A DNA stretch of 64,000 nt, taken from Dromiciops gliroides. Lineage: Eukaryota > Chordata > Mammalia > Microbiotheria > Microbiotheriidae. The stretch is taken from positions 71,613,492 through 71,677,491 of the forward strand of contig NC_057867.1 in assembly GCF_019393635.1 (NCBI RefSeq), given 5' to 3'. The position numbers and the translations under genes are program-made. The notes beneath the pieces are model-generated. The model was not told where the DNA came from and ran no database searches. It saw only the letters and a list, made by a program, of their open reading frames with translations. Positions 11,388-23,189 of the stretch are shown here, in pieces (position 1 is the first letter of the stretch; the number at the start of each line of letters is the position of its first letter).

Positions 11388-11875
11388 CTGTGAAGAGAAA
11401 AGGCCTCTTCAGTCAGTTTCGTTACTCTTCATCACAAACTGAATTAAGAACCACAGACCTTTAAATGGTAACATACAGGAGCATCACTATAACACATATA
11501 CCATGGAATTTTGGAAGGTGGGTCCACCTTAGACTGTCTCTGGTTGGTTTGTTCTTTTCTGGGGAGAGGAGAGGGGGCTGTTGTTTTTGAAAATTTACAG
11601 CAGCTGAAAGGCCTTGATTGTAATAGCAACAACACTGTCTTACGGCATGGACTCGATTGGCTGGTGTAGTGACACACCCCGAAACCAAGTTGCTGCTCTA
11701 TTTCTTTTCTCCAGGTAAGGAAAATGACATCTGTTACTGAGAGAACGTTTTACTAGCTCACTTCATATTGTCTATGTTACTTTCGTCTCCTAAGGGCTTT
11801 TAATACAGTTACATAGAGGAATTACATATAGAGCCCAGAACCTCTTGTGTCCTAAACTATTAGAAAGAAATCCAG

Positions 11876-12031
11876 GGGGCAGCTAGGTGGCGCAGTGGAT
11901 AAAGCACCGGCCCTGGATTCAGGAGTACCTGAGTTCAAATCCGACCTCAGACACTTGACACTTACTAGCTGTGTGACCCTGGGCAAGTCACTTAACCCCC
12001 ATTGCCCCGCAAAAAACAAAAAAACAAAACC
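11876..12031 (+). mobile_element. WSINE1-like SINE, full length
   Basis: Starts GGGGCAGCTAGGTGGCGCAG, then the B-box core GTTCAAAT, and ends with A-rich DNA. A perfect 11-bp duplication AAGAAATCCAG lies at 11865-11875 and 12032-12042. It serves as a model for the other copies. Confidence 0.93.
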
Positions 12032-12042
12032 AAGAAATCCAG

Positions 12043-14200
12043 CATGCTTACCTCAAGAAAAACCTGCATTTGCTACAGTTCCAAAGTTTCTTGGATTTAG
12101 ATTTAAGCCCCAAACCTTAACTTAAGAATGCCTCTTATACTTAAAAAGTCCTGGTTTACATATGTATATCTCCAATAATATTTTTGTATAAATCATCTAC
12201 CACATTTAAAATGAATATAACAATTAGTAGTTTCCAGTGATCTCAAATATTTCTTAAACCGGGAAGCTGATAAAACACAAACAGTATAATTGACTTTGCC
12301 CGTTCATTGTGAGTTTAGCTAGAAATTGATGTTTTATCAAGTTAAAAAAAGTATTTCCAGGTTCTTGAGGTGGGGGTGTCCTTCTCTAAATTGCAGTTAA
12401 AACCAGCAAGGGTCATTTCTAGCTCTAGAGCTATAGTGTCTTAGGATGCAAATTAGGTGTTTAATCACTTGAGGGAGGGGCCATTACTTGAGTCCTTTAG
12501 TTCTTTGCTGAGTACTTGAAACTACCAAAAAAGACTATAAAGTTCAGTGAAATTATTTGACTTGTTAAGGAGAATTCTTATCCTTTTTCATTGCTAAGTA
12601 AAGCAAACCATCACCTGAGATGTCAAGAGATACATCCATAATCTATCTATATAATATCCCTTTCACTCCTAAAGGGGAAAAAAGAAATCCAAGCTATATA
12701 ACACAGGTACTAATTAAATTGTTTTCCCTCCACCCCTCCCTTCATCAAAAATCGTATCTGAAGTAAAGATGCATGCTCTATCTATTTAATGGGGGGGGGG
12801 GAATAATATAATGGAATAAAGTCCCTGTCCCAAAAAGCTCATTCATGTTTTTGGAAGTATTTTTCTAAGTAGTAGAGCATGCTTCTGTTATGTCTGCAAT
12901 AAAAGACTTAAACATTTTCCTGATTTTGTTATAAATACATTAGGAAAACCTGCCATGTACAGAGCTTTCTATTTTCATTAGGCAGGTTAGGTGTTGTTAT
13001 GGTTCAAAATTGTATTGACCTTGATTTCTCACATTTTCCATCACATAAGCAGTAACAGAGTCATTGGGTGAACTTGAACAGCAGGTGCTGAATTCATGGC
13101 TGGGGAAAAAAAAAACCAAACAGTTGTTTTTAGGACCAAAATAAAGCCTGTTTCTTGTTAGCTGATTTTCTTGTTACATGATTTTCTCCTGTCTGTTAAC
13201 AAATCAGTGGTAGCATCATGGATTTGGCAATCAGTGCCTGTTTTAATGTCAGTACTTGAAGCAAGAGGGAACTAGTTTGAGCTTCATGGTGTTAAGAGTT
13301 AGGGCCCCTCAACATAAAAACCAGGCTTGGGGAAATCTGTAAATTCTCTCTCTCTCAACAGTAAGGTCAAGGTGCTAATAAGAAGTAAGCTCTATGTATC
13401 ACTTTATCTTCCTTGTTATTGCAAGGCCCTCAGCTTAACATCCTTATTTCCTTCTATGCTCCAAGCAGCTCCAGTCAGTGAATGACATGAAGAATGCTGC
13501 ACAGTAGGGGATAGATGAGAACAAGTGAGGACTGCTTCTCAGCTTTCATGGGTAGTTTAAGATGGGAAAACGCAGGTGTTTACTCACCCATCTTGGAGCC
13601 AACAGAATTTTATCCTCTTTTGGGACTCTCTACCATGTTCTCTTACCACAAAAAAACTTAAAGTTGGTTATGAGCAAGGCCTATTCTGAAACTTTAGTCA
13701 ATGGTGATTTTCCCTGGAATAGCTTGTAGAGAGAGGCACCAGGTGTGGTGTTCCTTAAGTCAGGACTCCAGTTAAAGAACAACTAACATTGGGATCTCTT
13801 GGAGCTGCAGTTCCCTCATTTGGAAGACAGAGCTACGACTTGCTATGTATTAAAAGTGTGTGACTGACAAGTGTCTGAAGAATAAACCATGAGGTGCTGT
13901 TTTCAGCATATCCAACCAAATCAGGTAAGTCTAATCAATCACCTACAGCCCCGGTTGCTAAGGATTCTTAGAGAATCCTGAAATTTGAGGTCCAGGGTAA
14001 TTTTTGTATGTCATATTCGAGACTGCAAGGCAAATAAATGTGTGTGGGGGGTTCATAATAGAAATTGAGTTTCTCTACCTTGTGGAGAGAGAACATTTTC
14101 AATACTTATATACAATATATTCATCCATTCCCAATTTAGAGAAATGTGTGTGTAAGTTAGAAATTTGTTTCTAACATAGGTGTATGTATATATAAAAGAT
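12043..14200. other. POF1B last intron or 3' region, no recognised feature
   Basis: About 2.1 kb after the SINE with no exon or repeat that I can name. It includes a G10 run at 12790. If the POF1B terminal exon is not at 11367, it is probably hidden here. Confidence 0.4.
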
Positions 14201-14280
14201 AAAATTTAGAGAACTTTTCTTGGTGTTTCCAGAATGAACATTTCCCCTGGGTGGTGCTTTGCTGAGAGGAAGGTACTTAC

Positions 14281-14395
14281 GCTAGTCCATTTGTCTTCTG
14301 TCTTTTCAATAACAATGGTCTGGGTGTCACTACCTGGGGGGATGTATTCGTAGTCATCATAAAGAAGCCCCAGAATTGGATATTGGGTTCTGTAT
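14281..14395 (-). CDS. POF1B: POF1B coding exon, conserved C-terminal segment
   Basis: Last firmly recognised POF1B exon. The acceptor (cactag) precedes A TAC AGA ACC, which completes the lysine split from the exon at 15065. It encodes YRTQYPILGLLYDDYEY, then IPPGSDTQTIVIEKTEDKWTS. The consensus donor gtaagt (14280 downward) predicts a further 3' exon. Reading through the donor instead adds 25 residues to a stop at 14206. The YPILGLLYDDYEYIPPG stretch lies after the coiled coil and is characteristic of POF1B. Confidence 0.93.
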
Positions 14396-14689
14396 CTAGT
14401 GAAAAGAAAAAGCATTCTTACAACCCTGGTGTTTTGTGTTTTCTTTCTGCCTACCCCATCTTCTCCCCCCCCCCCCATACACAACTTCTTTCCTTCTAAG
14501 GCCAAAGCTTGATTCCATTTTGTGACATCTGGAAACATCTTGACCTGATTATGAGTGTACTCCCATGCTCTATCTACAAACAGTCTTTTTCAAACAATTG
14601 TGTACAAGAGCATTTTGCAGATAATTGATAGAATGTGACTTCTTTAAAAGAGATAAAGTTTACTTAATGTCAGGTGACACATTTCTATT

Positions 14690-14823
14690 GGGGGGGGGCT
14701 GGGTAATGAGAGTTAAGTGACTTGCCCAGGGTCACATAGCTAGTAAGTGTCTGAGGTCAAATTTGAACTCAGGTCCTCCTGAATCCAAGGCCAGTACTTT
14801 ATCCACTGCACCACCTAGCTGCC
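14690..14823 (-). mobile_element. WSINE1-like SINE
   Basis: Reverse-orientation SINE with a G9 run where the tail should be. The 15-bp duplication TGACACATTTCTATT lies at 14675 and 14824. It sits between the last two recognised POF1B exons. Confidence 0.9.
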
Positions 14824-15064
14824 TGACACATTTCTATTCTGAACACTGGAGAACGTGAACTTCTTTAAGAGGGAATTTGCTGTCAAAAAAGCTGGACAGA
14901 AGGCACCTCTGTAAAGAAAGCCAATAAAGACTATTGAAAACCAAGTGCCTTTTACTCTACATTCATTAACAGGGTTTGGGGGAAGAAGCATGGTCACAGA
15001 AGAAGTTAGTTATCTGAACGTTAGAAGAGCAGTCTGGTTTTGGAGTATTAGCAAAACACGTTAC

Positions 15065-15150
15065 TTTTTAGTGGTGGTGATAGTGGTCCTTCCAGCGCCT
15101 GAGGCCTGATTATGGGATGAATATTTTTCTTGCCTCAATTTGGTGAGTTC
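15065..15150 (-). CDS. POF1B: POF1B coding exon, end of coiled coil
   Basis: An 86-nt exon with acceptor tttgttaag and donor gtaacg, entering at phase 0 and leaving after two bases of a lysine codon. It encodes ELTKLRQEKYSSHNQ, then a glycine/serine/threonine-rich linker ending RTTITTTK. This is where the coiled coil gives way to the globular tail. Confidence 0.9.
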
Positions 15151-15498
15151 CTTAACAAATAAAAGATATTACAATCATTTAAAGAAAACCACCCCACCCC
15201 ATGTATTTATGGAAATTTACTAGGAGCACCTACTTGGGAGGGGGTGAAGATATCGATTTGGAGCTTCCCATCAAAAATCAAGTGGTAGAATGCTTTTCAG
15301 AGCTAGCACCTGATTAGCCATCTTGTAATATTTCGTATAAGCCCAGCTCCACCCCCATTTTCTGTTTTAAGTTTTTATCCTTTGAAATCTGGGTCAAGAG
15401 CTTTCCCACAGGTTACCTGAGTTCCAACTCTGGTGGTTCTATAGTTTTCTTTCAATATATGGGAAGTATTTCTCTGTTAAGCCCGCCTTCTTCCTCAC

Positions 15499-15627
15499 CT
15501 CTGACTGTCGCTTTATAAGGCAATCCTTCTCTTCCAGCAAACTTGTCAGTTCGTGAAGCTTGAGCTGATAGTCACTGCAACTTCCCTCTCTTCTGGAAAC
15601 ATCCTTTTGGAACTGATTCAGTTGTGC
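15499..15627 (-). CDS. POF1B: POF1B coding exon, coiled coil
   Basis: A 129-nt exon, phase 0 at both ends, acceptor ttttaactag and donor gtgagg. It encodes 43 residues from AQLNQFQKDVSRREG to EEKDCLIKRQSE. Leucines spaced as in heptads (LKLHELTSLLEEKD) continue the coiled coil of the neighbouring exons. Confidence 0.93.
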
Positions 15628-15896
15628 CTAGTTAAAAGGAAAAATGGGAGATGTTGAGATCAATAGAAGTGCCAAAAGGAGTGCTTCTGCAAGTGAGCTT
15701 TCTTGGCATGCTCCTAGGAGACAAAAGTTAGAAACCAAGAAGTGATCACTCTCTGCCTTTAGTAGGCAGTGCTGAGGGGTTAGGCCAGAAATTCAGTACC
15801 CAGGGGCCAGCCTGCAGACTTAGGTAAACATCTCCATTTCCCAAAGAGGCATCCATCTGATGAGCAAAGGGTTCCTATTAAAGAACTTGAACCTAC

Positions 15897-16016
15897 CCTC
15901 AGTTTGCAGATCTCTCTGTCCTTCTCTATTCTCAGGTTCTTCACCATTTCCATGTAATGGTTCCCAATCTCATCCATTTTAGCTTGTAGCACAGGGCCTG
16001 TACAGGTCTCAGATAC
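15897..16016 (-). CDS. POF1B: POF1B coding exon, coiled coil
   Basis: A 120-nt exon, phase 0 at both ends, acceptor cctatgtag and donor gtaggt. It encodes 40 residues: VSETCTGPVLQAKMDEIG, then NHYMEMVKNLRIEKDREICKLR. The charged MVKNLRIEKDREI segment is heptad-like. Confidence 0.94.
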
Positions 16017-16273
16017 CTACATAGGACAAAGTTACTTTGTACTTAGCATCTTATTTAAGAGCAATTCATTTCTATAACAATTTATGATTGATAAAGTACT
16101 TTCCCCATAACGCTATTCCCATCATCTGTAAAAACAAATGAGGAGAGTGAGGCTCAGAAGTGAACTGATTTGCCTATAGCTCATGTCAGAGCCAGGGTTT
16201 GAAAATAAGCTTTGTGACAAGTCTGTTCTTTCCCTTACCTTTTTTTCCCTCTACCCAGAAGAATTTTGCATAC

Positions 16274-16426
16274 CTGTATTCTAAGGTTCTTATTCTCTTG
16301 TTCCAGATTTCTTTTACAATATTCCATTTCCTTTAGTCGATATTCCATATCTGACTGGCCATGTCGAAGAGAGAGAATGGTTTCCTCCAAGGCCCGACAT
16401 TTTGAATTAGAGTCTTGTAGTCCTTG
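16274..16426 (-). CDS. POF1B: POF1B coding exon, coiled coil
   Basis: A 153-nt exon, phase 0 at both ends, acceptor ccttacag and donor gtatgc. It encodes 51 residues starting QGLQDSNSKCRALEE and ending LEQENKNLRIQ. The heptad pattern is strong (EYRLKEMEYCKRNLEQEN). It joins in frame to its neighbours with no stop. Confidence 0.95.
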
Positions 16427-16699
16427 CTGTAAGGAAGAAACAGTTCCATGAGACAAATATATTAAAACTATTCACCTTAAAACTCTATCCAGTCCTAAAG
16501 TTTCTTGTTTTCACAGATAAGTGATAGGCAGGAATACTGCCAAAATAAGCAGCAATTCATCTAGTAGTTCTCTAGTATTCATCTTTCTCATAAGAGAGAC
16601 CCCACCAATTTGCTGGTTAGCGAATCATATTATTTAATATGGATGACCCTAGCCTTAAGTCCCAAACAAAATGTGGGAGACTGGAGGGTTCAACTCCTT

Positions 16700-16910
16700 C
16701 CCCTGTGACCTTTGGCAAGATAATAATAAATGCTTTACAAATATTATTTTATCATCCTCAAATCAATCCTCTGAAGAAGGTACTATTAGCATGCCATTTT
16801 AAAGATAAGCTGAGCTAGATGGGTTTAGCCACTTGCCCAGGGTCATCACACAGCCTAAGGTGAAATTTGATCTCAGGTTGTCTCAATGTCCAAGTCTAGA
16901 ACTTTATCTA
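16700..16910 (-). mobile_element. MIR-like SINE
   Basis: Reverse-orientation MIR with gccacttgcccagggtcatc and an upstream AT-rich end. It lies in a POF1B intron. Confidence 0.5.
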
Positions 16911-17443
16911 CTTGTATCACCCTGCTGGACTTAACCGTTTTAGGCTTCTGTTAAGATTTCAACATATATTCAGGCTCAGAAATTCTATATTCTGATCACC
17001 AGAGTGAGCCCAAGAGATCTCTCTTAAATTTTGGTATTAACTAGAACTCATTAATGTAGTCCCTCTCTTTAGTTACAGAGTTCATTGAAGGCTGCTATTA
17101 TTTGATATCTGAAATTAATAAGGTGCTTGGTCTCTCCACATACCTGCTACCTACTGTGTGAGAATCTTCTTATCAGGGCCCCCTGCTGAGTGCACAGCTG
17201 AACATATACTTAGGTTTTCCTTTTCTTTCAGAGACACTTGTTCTCTCTGTTAACTTGTAATACATTTTAATAAATGTTTAACATGTAAGCTGTCACACTG
17301 TTGTCCCCACACACATGTAGTTGTACCCATCATAACTGCAAACAATTGAGTTTTGATTAGAACAAGTTGTTCCTGGATTTGAACTTGACTTCAATGTGTC
17401 TGTTCCAGTGAGTATGTTTCTAGAAAGAGGAGCTTTGACCTAC

Positions 17444-17557
17444 CTGCTGCTGGTGGTTATTGGCTCTCACTGAAGCCAGGAGCGCCTCATACTCCTTTAT
17501 TTGGGTCTCCTTGAATGCCACGTCCTTCTCAAGTCTTAACTTGTCATTTTCCAGCGA
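17444..17557 (-). CDS. POF1B: POF1B coding exon, coiled coil
   Basis: A 114-nt exon, phase 0 at both ends, acceptor tttatcctcag and donor gtaggt. It encodes 38 residues: SLENDKLRLEKDVAFKET, then QIKEYEALLASVRANNHQQQ. Leucine and charged spacing fit a continuous coiled coil with the exons on either side. Confidence 0.94.
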
Positions 17558-18479
17558 CTGAGGATAAAGGATTTATCATGAGCTTGAATGACAGAAATTT
17601 CTTGCTTTAAAGACTTAAATAATAGCTTAATTCACTTGTACTTTAAGCAGATTTTTCAGTCACCTTAAAATGCTGAATGTGAAAACATTTAAAACCCTTC
17701 ATATCACAAAATTTGGATAAATTAACTAAGTTCAAGGAAATTTTTAAAAGTTTTAGTGGCTTTGCCTTCCCTCCCCTAACTACCTGATCATGCTAATGAT
17801 AACTCAGAGGTGGTGAATTTTCCCCCTCAGCAATCATACCCAAATTCATCTGGAAATGACTGGCTATAGAAAAAGCAGTTTGCTAATTAATAGAGAATAT
17901 AAGAGTGAATTATTAAAAAGGCTTCCAAATTCTATAATAGAGTACTACGTGCTAGATATTGGGGGTAAAAATAAGATGAATAGAATCCCTACTTGCAAGC
18001 TTACTATGAACAGAGGAGACAATATGCCCATATATAAATATATACAGTATAAATACCAAATCAATAAATACACACAATGTAGATTGGTAAGAAGAGCACT
18101 AGTGGCTGGGGGGAGGGGGGGAATCAAGCAAGCCCATCTAGAAGACAGTGCTTGAGTTGCATCTTAGAGATGACTTCACCAGAAGTGTGGAGGAGGAGAG
18201 AGTGTCCTTATGGAACATAAAGGCCAGGGTGGTTGGACTTGCAGAGCCCAGCAAGGGAAACAAGTTCAATAAGCCAGGAAGATGACAAAGCTGTGAGAGA
18301 AACCTGAAGCACTAGATAGCACCATCTGAAACGATCCGTTGGCAGGCTTGAGTATTGGGCTGAATGTAATGCAATAAGATCCAACAGAACAAATGTTTAG
18401 TCTTATACTTGGGTTCCCAAACTTGATTTTTCACAAGGGAGAGATACTTATTTAGCATTTTGTCGGGAAAAAATCGGGG

Positions 18480-18920
18480 CACTTTAGTGGCTTTCAAGCT
18501 TCACGAGTGCCATGTGGCAGCCAAAACAGCTTCCAGGAAGGAGGTGAGGCCACTGTGCTCTACCATGGCCAGATAGGACGTCTGAAATGGTGTGCTCACT
18601 CATGGCTACCCCAGGTTTTAGAGTAGAAGTAGCCAAGGAGAACAACCAGCATGGTAAATGGCCTCCTAGAAAGATCCTCGGATATGTGAAGAATTGTCTT
18701 GGGGAATAAGGATTAAACTTGTTGTATTTGGCCCCTAAGAACCAGAAGCAACGAGTAGAAGTTGTACAAATTTCAGATGCTTGGGGGAACAAAAGCTTCC
18801 TCCAAATCTGAGCTGGAAGTTGCTGAGCAGAGACCAAACACCCCCTGGCCAGAACCCGAGAGTGAAGATTTCATGTTGTGGCCACTGAGGTCCCCTTTGG
18901 CTCTGAAATTTTGTGATTCT
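18480..18920 (+). mobile_element. L3/CR1-type LINE 3' fragment
   Basis: Contains catgtggcagccaaaacagc, gattaaacttgttgtatttg and the ending gaggtcccctttggctctga then attttgtgattct, all characteristic of the CR1-clade 3' end. It ends 35 bases before the POF1B exon at 18955. A 117-codon open frame on the opposite strand is accidental. Confidence 0.65.
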
Positions 18921-18954
18921 TAAGTTATATAAATAAAAAGGAAATCAGTCTCAC

Positions 18955-19047
18955 TGCCAAGTCGTTTTGGAGATGACCAAGCTCTTCCCGGATATTACTG
19001 AAGGTGGATAGCACCAGCCGTAGAGACTTGTCTGAGATCTCTCTCAT
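18955..19047 (-). CDS. POF1B: POF1B coding exon, start of coiled coil
   Basis: A 93-nt exon, phase 0 at both ends, acceptor tctcttccag and donor gtgaga. It encodes 31 residues starting MREISDKSLRLVLSTF and ending EELGHLQNDLA. The internal ATG is not a start; the reading frame continues from the exon at 20114. The heptads of the coiled coil begin here. Confidence 0.93.
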
Positions 19048-20113
19048 CTGGAAGAGAAGAATGTATTGATCACCTCTTTCTTGGCATTAGTAGTAGGAAC
19101 TTTCAAACTAGCCACTTCAAGAAAGTGAAAGTAGCCAGCCCTGGTTCCCTGGTGCTTTCCCTTCCAAGTGAATTTTATGGGCAGCCTCATTAACAATTTT
19201 CTTGGTGGAAAGATGACCTTGCATGGTCATTTGGGGCGATCTAAAATCAATGACGCAGCCAGTTAATTCAAAGGCTCTGCTTTTGTTTCTTCTGAAGCAA
19301 AGCTCTGTCAAGCAAATCACTCCCTTTTACTTTCATTGTTTCTTTATCAAGTTACTGTTAACATTCCACCTCAGAAAAATAAAATACAGCTATTAAATGG
19401 AAGAATTGTGCCTGAAGCAATCACAGGTCTTGTTTTTGTCACAGATTTCAACTATGTCAGAAGTCCCCTCTACCAGGGTAAAATTGGCCATTAAACTTAA
19501 ACCGTAGTCTCCAGATGACACTGAAAAGTCAAGTGACTTGCCCAAGGTCACAGAGCCAGTCAGTATATGTCAGAAATGAGTACTTGAACTCAGAGCTTCC
19601 TCATTTTGAGGTTAGCTCAACCCACCAGTCTACTCAAGAGTAGTGAAATATCACCGGGTTTAAGTCAGATCCCTATGGTTGCAGCCATTGTGAAGAGACC
19701 TGGCAAGTTTTCAGTTCCTTTACCAGCAGGGAATGCTTTTCCAAGCCTTAGTTTCCGAGGCATAATCTCCACTTCTACACCCCACTCCCTCACTCCCTCT
19801 ACAACCCCAATCTTGGTCTCACTTAAAAACCATCATAAACATTAGATTGTTAACTCCTGGTCTTAAGGATTCAGGAAAAGAACACAGGTCAGAGAAGTCT
19901 AAAATTAGCATTATTTGCCACAAGACTAGGAAGGAAACCCCCTAGCAAGAAAGGAAAGAAAGGAGAATCTCCTGTAACAGACAGACGCAGAGTGTTGAGT
20001 GTGAAGTTCTACAGGTCATGGACAAAAGATCAAAGGTTTTTATAGAGTAAGAAACCAAGTAAATTAGGCTTCTAAGATTGGGGGGGGGGGCAGCTCACCC
20101 TGGTTCATCTCAC

Positions 20114-20188
20114 CTGTAGAATGTATCGGATTTGCTGTTTTGTGAACTCTGACAGCCCTTTAGGAATCAAAGCTTCAATGTCTTCTGA
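20114..20188 (-). CDS. POF1B: POF1B coding exon (25 codons)
   Basis: A 75-nt exon, phase 0 at both ends, acceptor cctttatag and donor gtgaga. It encodes SEDIEALIPKGLSEFTKQQ, then IRYILQ. It lies between the microexon at 21884 and the coiled-coil start. Confidence 0.92.
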
Positions 20189-20899
20189 CTATAAAGGAAA
20201 GAAAAAGAAAAAGGCCTGACTCATTTGGAGACCAGTAGTGTAACCAGCTTCATCTAGACCAGGTCCATTAACTTGGATGAGAAAAAACTTAGATCTTTAA
20301 TTTCATTCCTTTCTAACTGAAATTTAGCATTTCCTTCAATTATTTAAAAACATGATTCTGAAAAAGAGGTGATGGGCTTCACCAAACTATTGCCACAGGG
20401 GTCCAGGAAATAAAGAAGGGTTAAGAACCCCTGATCTAGCCTTAGAAGGTCTCCATTTTTTTCCCCATGAACACACCAGTCTAAAAGGTGTTGTCCTTTG
20501 GATTGTATATTAAGTTTACGAGCAAGTTCCAAGTATAGAAAATTAGATTGTGAAGGAAGACAGGTGGAAAATGCATTGAATGTTTAATCATTTAGCAAAT
20601 ACTGACTAAGGGTTTACAGGTCCTGTTAACTACCTGAAAAAAAAAGTGATTTTAGGATCAAAGTCAATTCAACACTATCTGGTGATGGGCTTGTTCATCA
20701 CATGCCTTCAACAAGTGCTGCTTTTACTGAATGGTAAATGAGATTTGTTTATTTCCCAAATAATGAAAACTGGGGAAATGGGGAAAATTACAGAACTGCT
20801 GCAAACCTTGCTGGAAATATAGGCCAACGTGCTATGTTCTGAATAAGAAACAGCTCTCTTGGAAATCATAATTTATCCCTCTTTAGTGCTTGAAGGTTT

Positions 20900-21080
20900 A
20901 CAAAGCTCTATCTTCACCACGACTTTGTGGTAAAGATATTTACACCTACTTCACAAGTCGTAGAAATTGAGGCTCAGAGGTTCCATGACTTGGACAATCT
21001 GATGGTACAGCTGGTTAAGATTTGAGTCAGAATCTGAACCCCAGGTCTCCTGAGTCCAAGTCTAGCGCAACCATACTGCC
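20900..21080 (-). mobile_element. MIR-like SINE
   Basis: Reverse MIR: gaaattgaggctcagaggtt, followed by aaccccaggtctcctgagtc. Confidence 0.55.
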
Positions 21081-21710
21081 TCAGTCCTCATTTTTAGGCA
21101 ATTTAGGATTTATTGAATAACTAATTAAAATATCCTAGTACTGTTTAGAAAGAGATGGGAATTTATACAAAAGAAGTGATTATATTTTTATTACATTAAA
21201 ATCAAAGTTCCCTCTTCTTAATCATTTATGCCACTAAAGATAATTACTAACATATTCACACGTATGAAAGAATCAAATAACTAAAATATTGTACTCAAAG
21301 TTGTAGGTGATTTAGTATGACAGACTGTTTCAGAAGATCATTCACATTAAAATACCATTTGCCATTTCTTTAGCTGCTAATACCTCAGATTTCAATTTTC
21401 TAAAGCCTATGTCCTGAGGTAATAGAATTCTGGATGCTGGGCTAATATGACACAACTGAGCATACACAACATTAAATCATAAAGGGACAGCTGTTAAAAA
21501 TGCTTTCTATTTTCAGTAAATGATTATTAGAAGCAGTACAAAGTAATCAATGGTTATGCCATTTTTATGAACCGAATGCCCGTTATTCACTCACTCATAT
21601 CCTGGAAAGAAAATGTTGGGGTGACAACAAAGCTGTGCTAAATATAGAACATCCCCATGATCCTACTTAGACAACATAGGGTAATTACCAGTCAACAAAT
21701 ATTTGCTTTT

Positions 21711-21850
21711 TTTGTTTGTTTCTTTTTGGGGGAGGGGCAATGAGGGTTAAGTGGCACAGCTAGTGTCAAGTGTCTGAGGCCAAATTTGAACTCAGGTCCT
21801 TCTGAATCCAGAGCCAGTGCTTTATCCACTGTGCCACCTACCTGCCCTCT
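21711..21850 (-). mobile_element. WSINE1-like SINE with internal deletion, beside the POF1B microexon
   Basis: Reverse-orientation SINE lacking the middle part around TTGCCCAGGGTCACA. A perfect 14-bp duplication AAATATTTGCTTTT lies at 21697 and 21851. The element sits about 33 bases downstream (in transcript order) of the 28-nt POF1B exon. Confidence 0.88.
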
Positions 21851-21883
21851 AAATATTTGCTTTTTAGACTTGTGTTTCCTTAC

Positions 21884-21911
21884 CTCATCTGTGGAGTCAA
21901 AGTCCCGTTTG
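21884..21911 (-). CDS. POF1B: POF1B microexon (28 nt)
   Basis: Only 28 nt, between acceptor aatgttgtag and donor gtaagg. It takes two bases (AG) from the preceding exon to make serine, then reads KRDFDSTDE and leaves at phase 0. It is the only segment found that restores the frame between the phase-2 exon at 24117 and the phase-0 exon at 20114. Skipping it would shift the frame. A SINE ends about 33 bases from its donor. Confidence 0.85.
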
Positions 21912-22614
21912 CTACAACATTGAAGAGAAAACAGTTAGCAAGAAGTCCTTATTGTTATCATTATTGCTTTACTTTAGCTCATATTTTAGTCAATCTAATC
22001 ACAAAAGAAGCAGTTCACGAATAAACCTAGTCATTAACAAAATGAAAGGCTAGTCATGGGAAAGCTATTGCTCAGGGTCCAATGTCGCCTCCAAGGCTAG
22101 CCAAGTGCTTTCCCTACTTGTGAGGTAGGGGAGTCAGGTAACCAGAGCCAGGGCATCTGCCATAGGCATGTCACTGACAAAGGGAAACAAGTGTTTCTTG
22201 TGCTTCAGGTAAATCTATTGGGATGTTTATGTTCATGGAGCAACTCATGAACTCATGAAGTCAGAGGGGGGACAAGCTTCACTAATTGACTTTCTAGGCT
22301 ACTGTGTTTAGAATAATCTCTTAAATTCACTTCTCCCTTTACTCATTTCAATTCACTTCCCTAAGCTAGTTCTCACCAGGGATATTAAACCTTATTCTCT
22401 CAATATACCAAGAGAGAAACAAGATACTAAGGTCAACAGAAATGGTAAGGGGTCGACCTCAGCAGTATTTACATTATTTTTAATAAAGAACAGTCTTAGA
22501 TGCTTTCCTGATTGCTTCAGTAGAACTCTGCTGAAAACTCTTAAGCCACATCCAGTGAGGGCCCCTAGCTTCTGTGTTTAGGGAAGTCTCAGAGCAAAAC
22601 TGCTGTTCTTTGAG

Positions 22615-22616
<2 letters not shown>

Positions 22617-22656
<40 letters not shown>
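22617..22656. repeat. (GT)n microsatellite
   Basis: About nineteen GT units, in the POF1B intron between the exons at 24117 and 21884. Confidence 0.95.
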
Positions 22657-22657
<1 letters not shown>

Positions 22658-23189
22658 GACAGATTTTGTTGCTGTTTGTAAAACTTACTACCTAATGAAA
22701 CAATATAATAAAGATAAATATAAATATGTGTATGCCAAATATATATAAAATATAAACCTTAATATAGTGGCTTTGAAGGACTTTGTAGTAATTGCAGTTC
22801 AGATGCCACCAAAGAACTCAGAGCAAATAGTTCTTCTGCTGCATTTTTGGCAATGAGAGATTTTCACAAAGAGCCCCACGTCACTGCTGGAGGTAACAGG
22901 GTTTTCTTGTACCATTGCAGCCCTGAACTCTGGCTTCCCAGCGCCTAAGAGGCCAACTGTATTCCCTGCTCTGTAACCCCATTATTATTATGGCTAGCAC
23001 ATAGTAGGAATTCAAGAAATGCTTATGGAGTTGTTGAATTATTTTGCCATTAAGGTCACCCACAAGGACTTTTTGGCAGTAGGAAATTTCCACAAATGCT
23101 TAGGAAAACATCTTTCTTCCAATAATCACCTACCTAAAAACAGTAGATATAACACCTTAAGTGGAGAGTAAGAAAGGAATCAAAACATA

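Noticed and set aside
18484..18837. 118-codon - strand open frame
   Set aside because: It lies antisense to an L3/CR1 3' fragment, so it is a repeat shadow.
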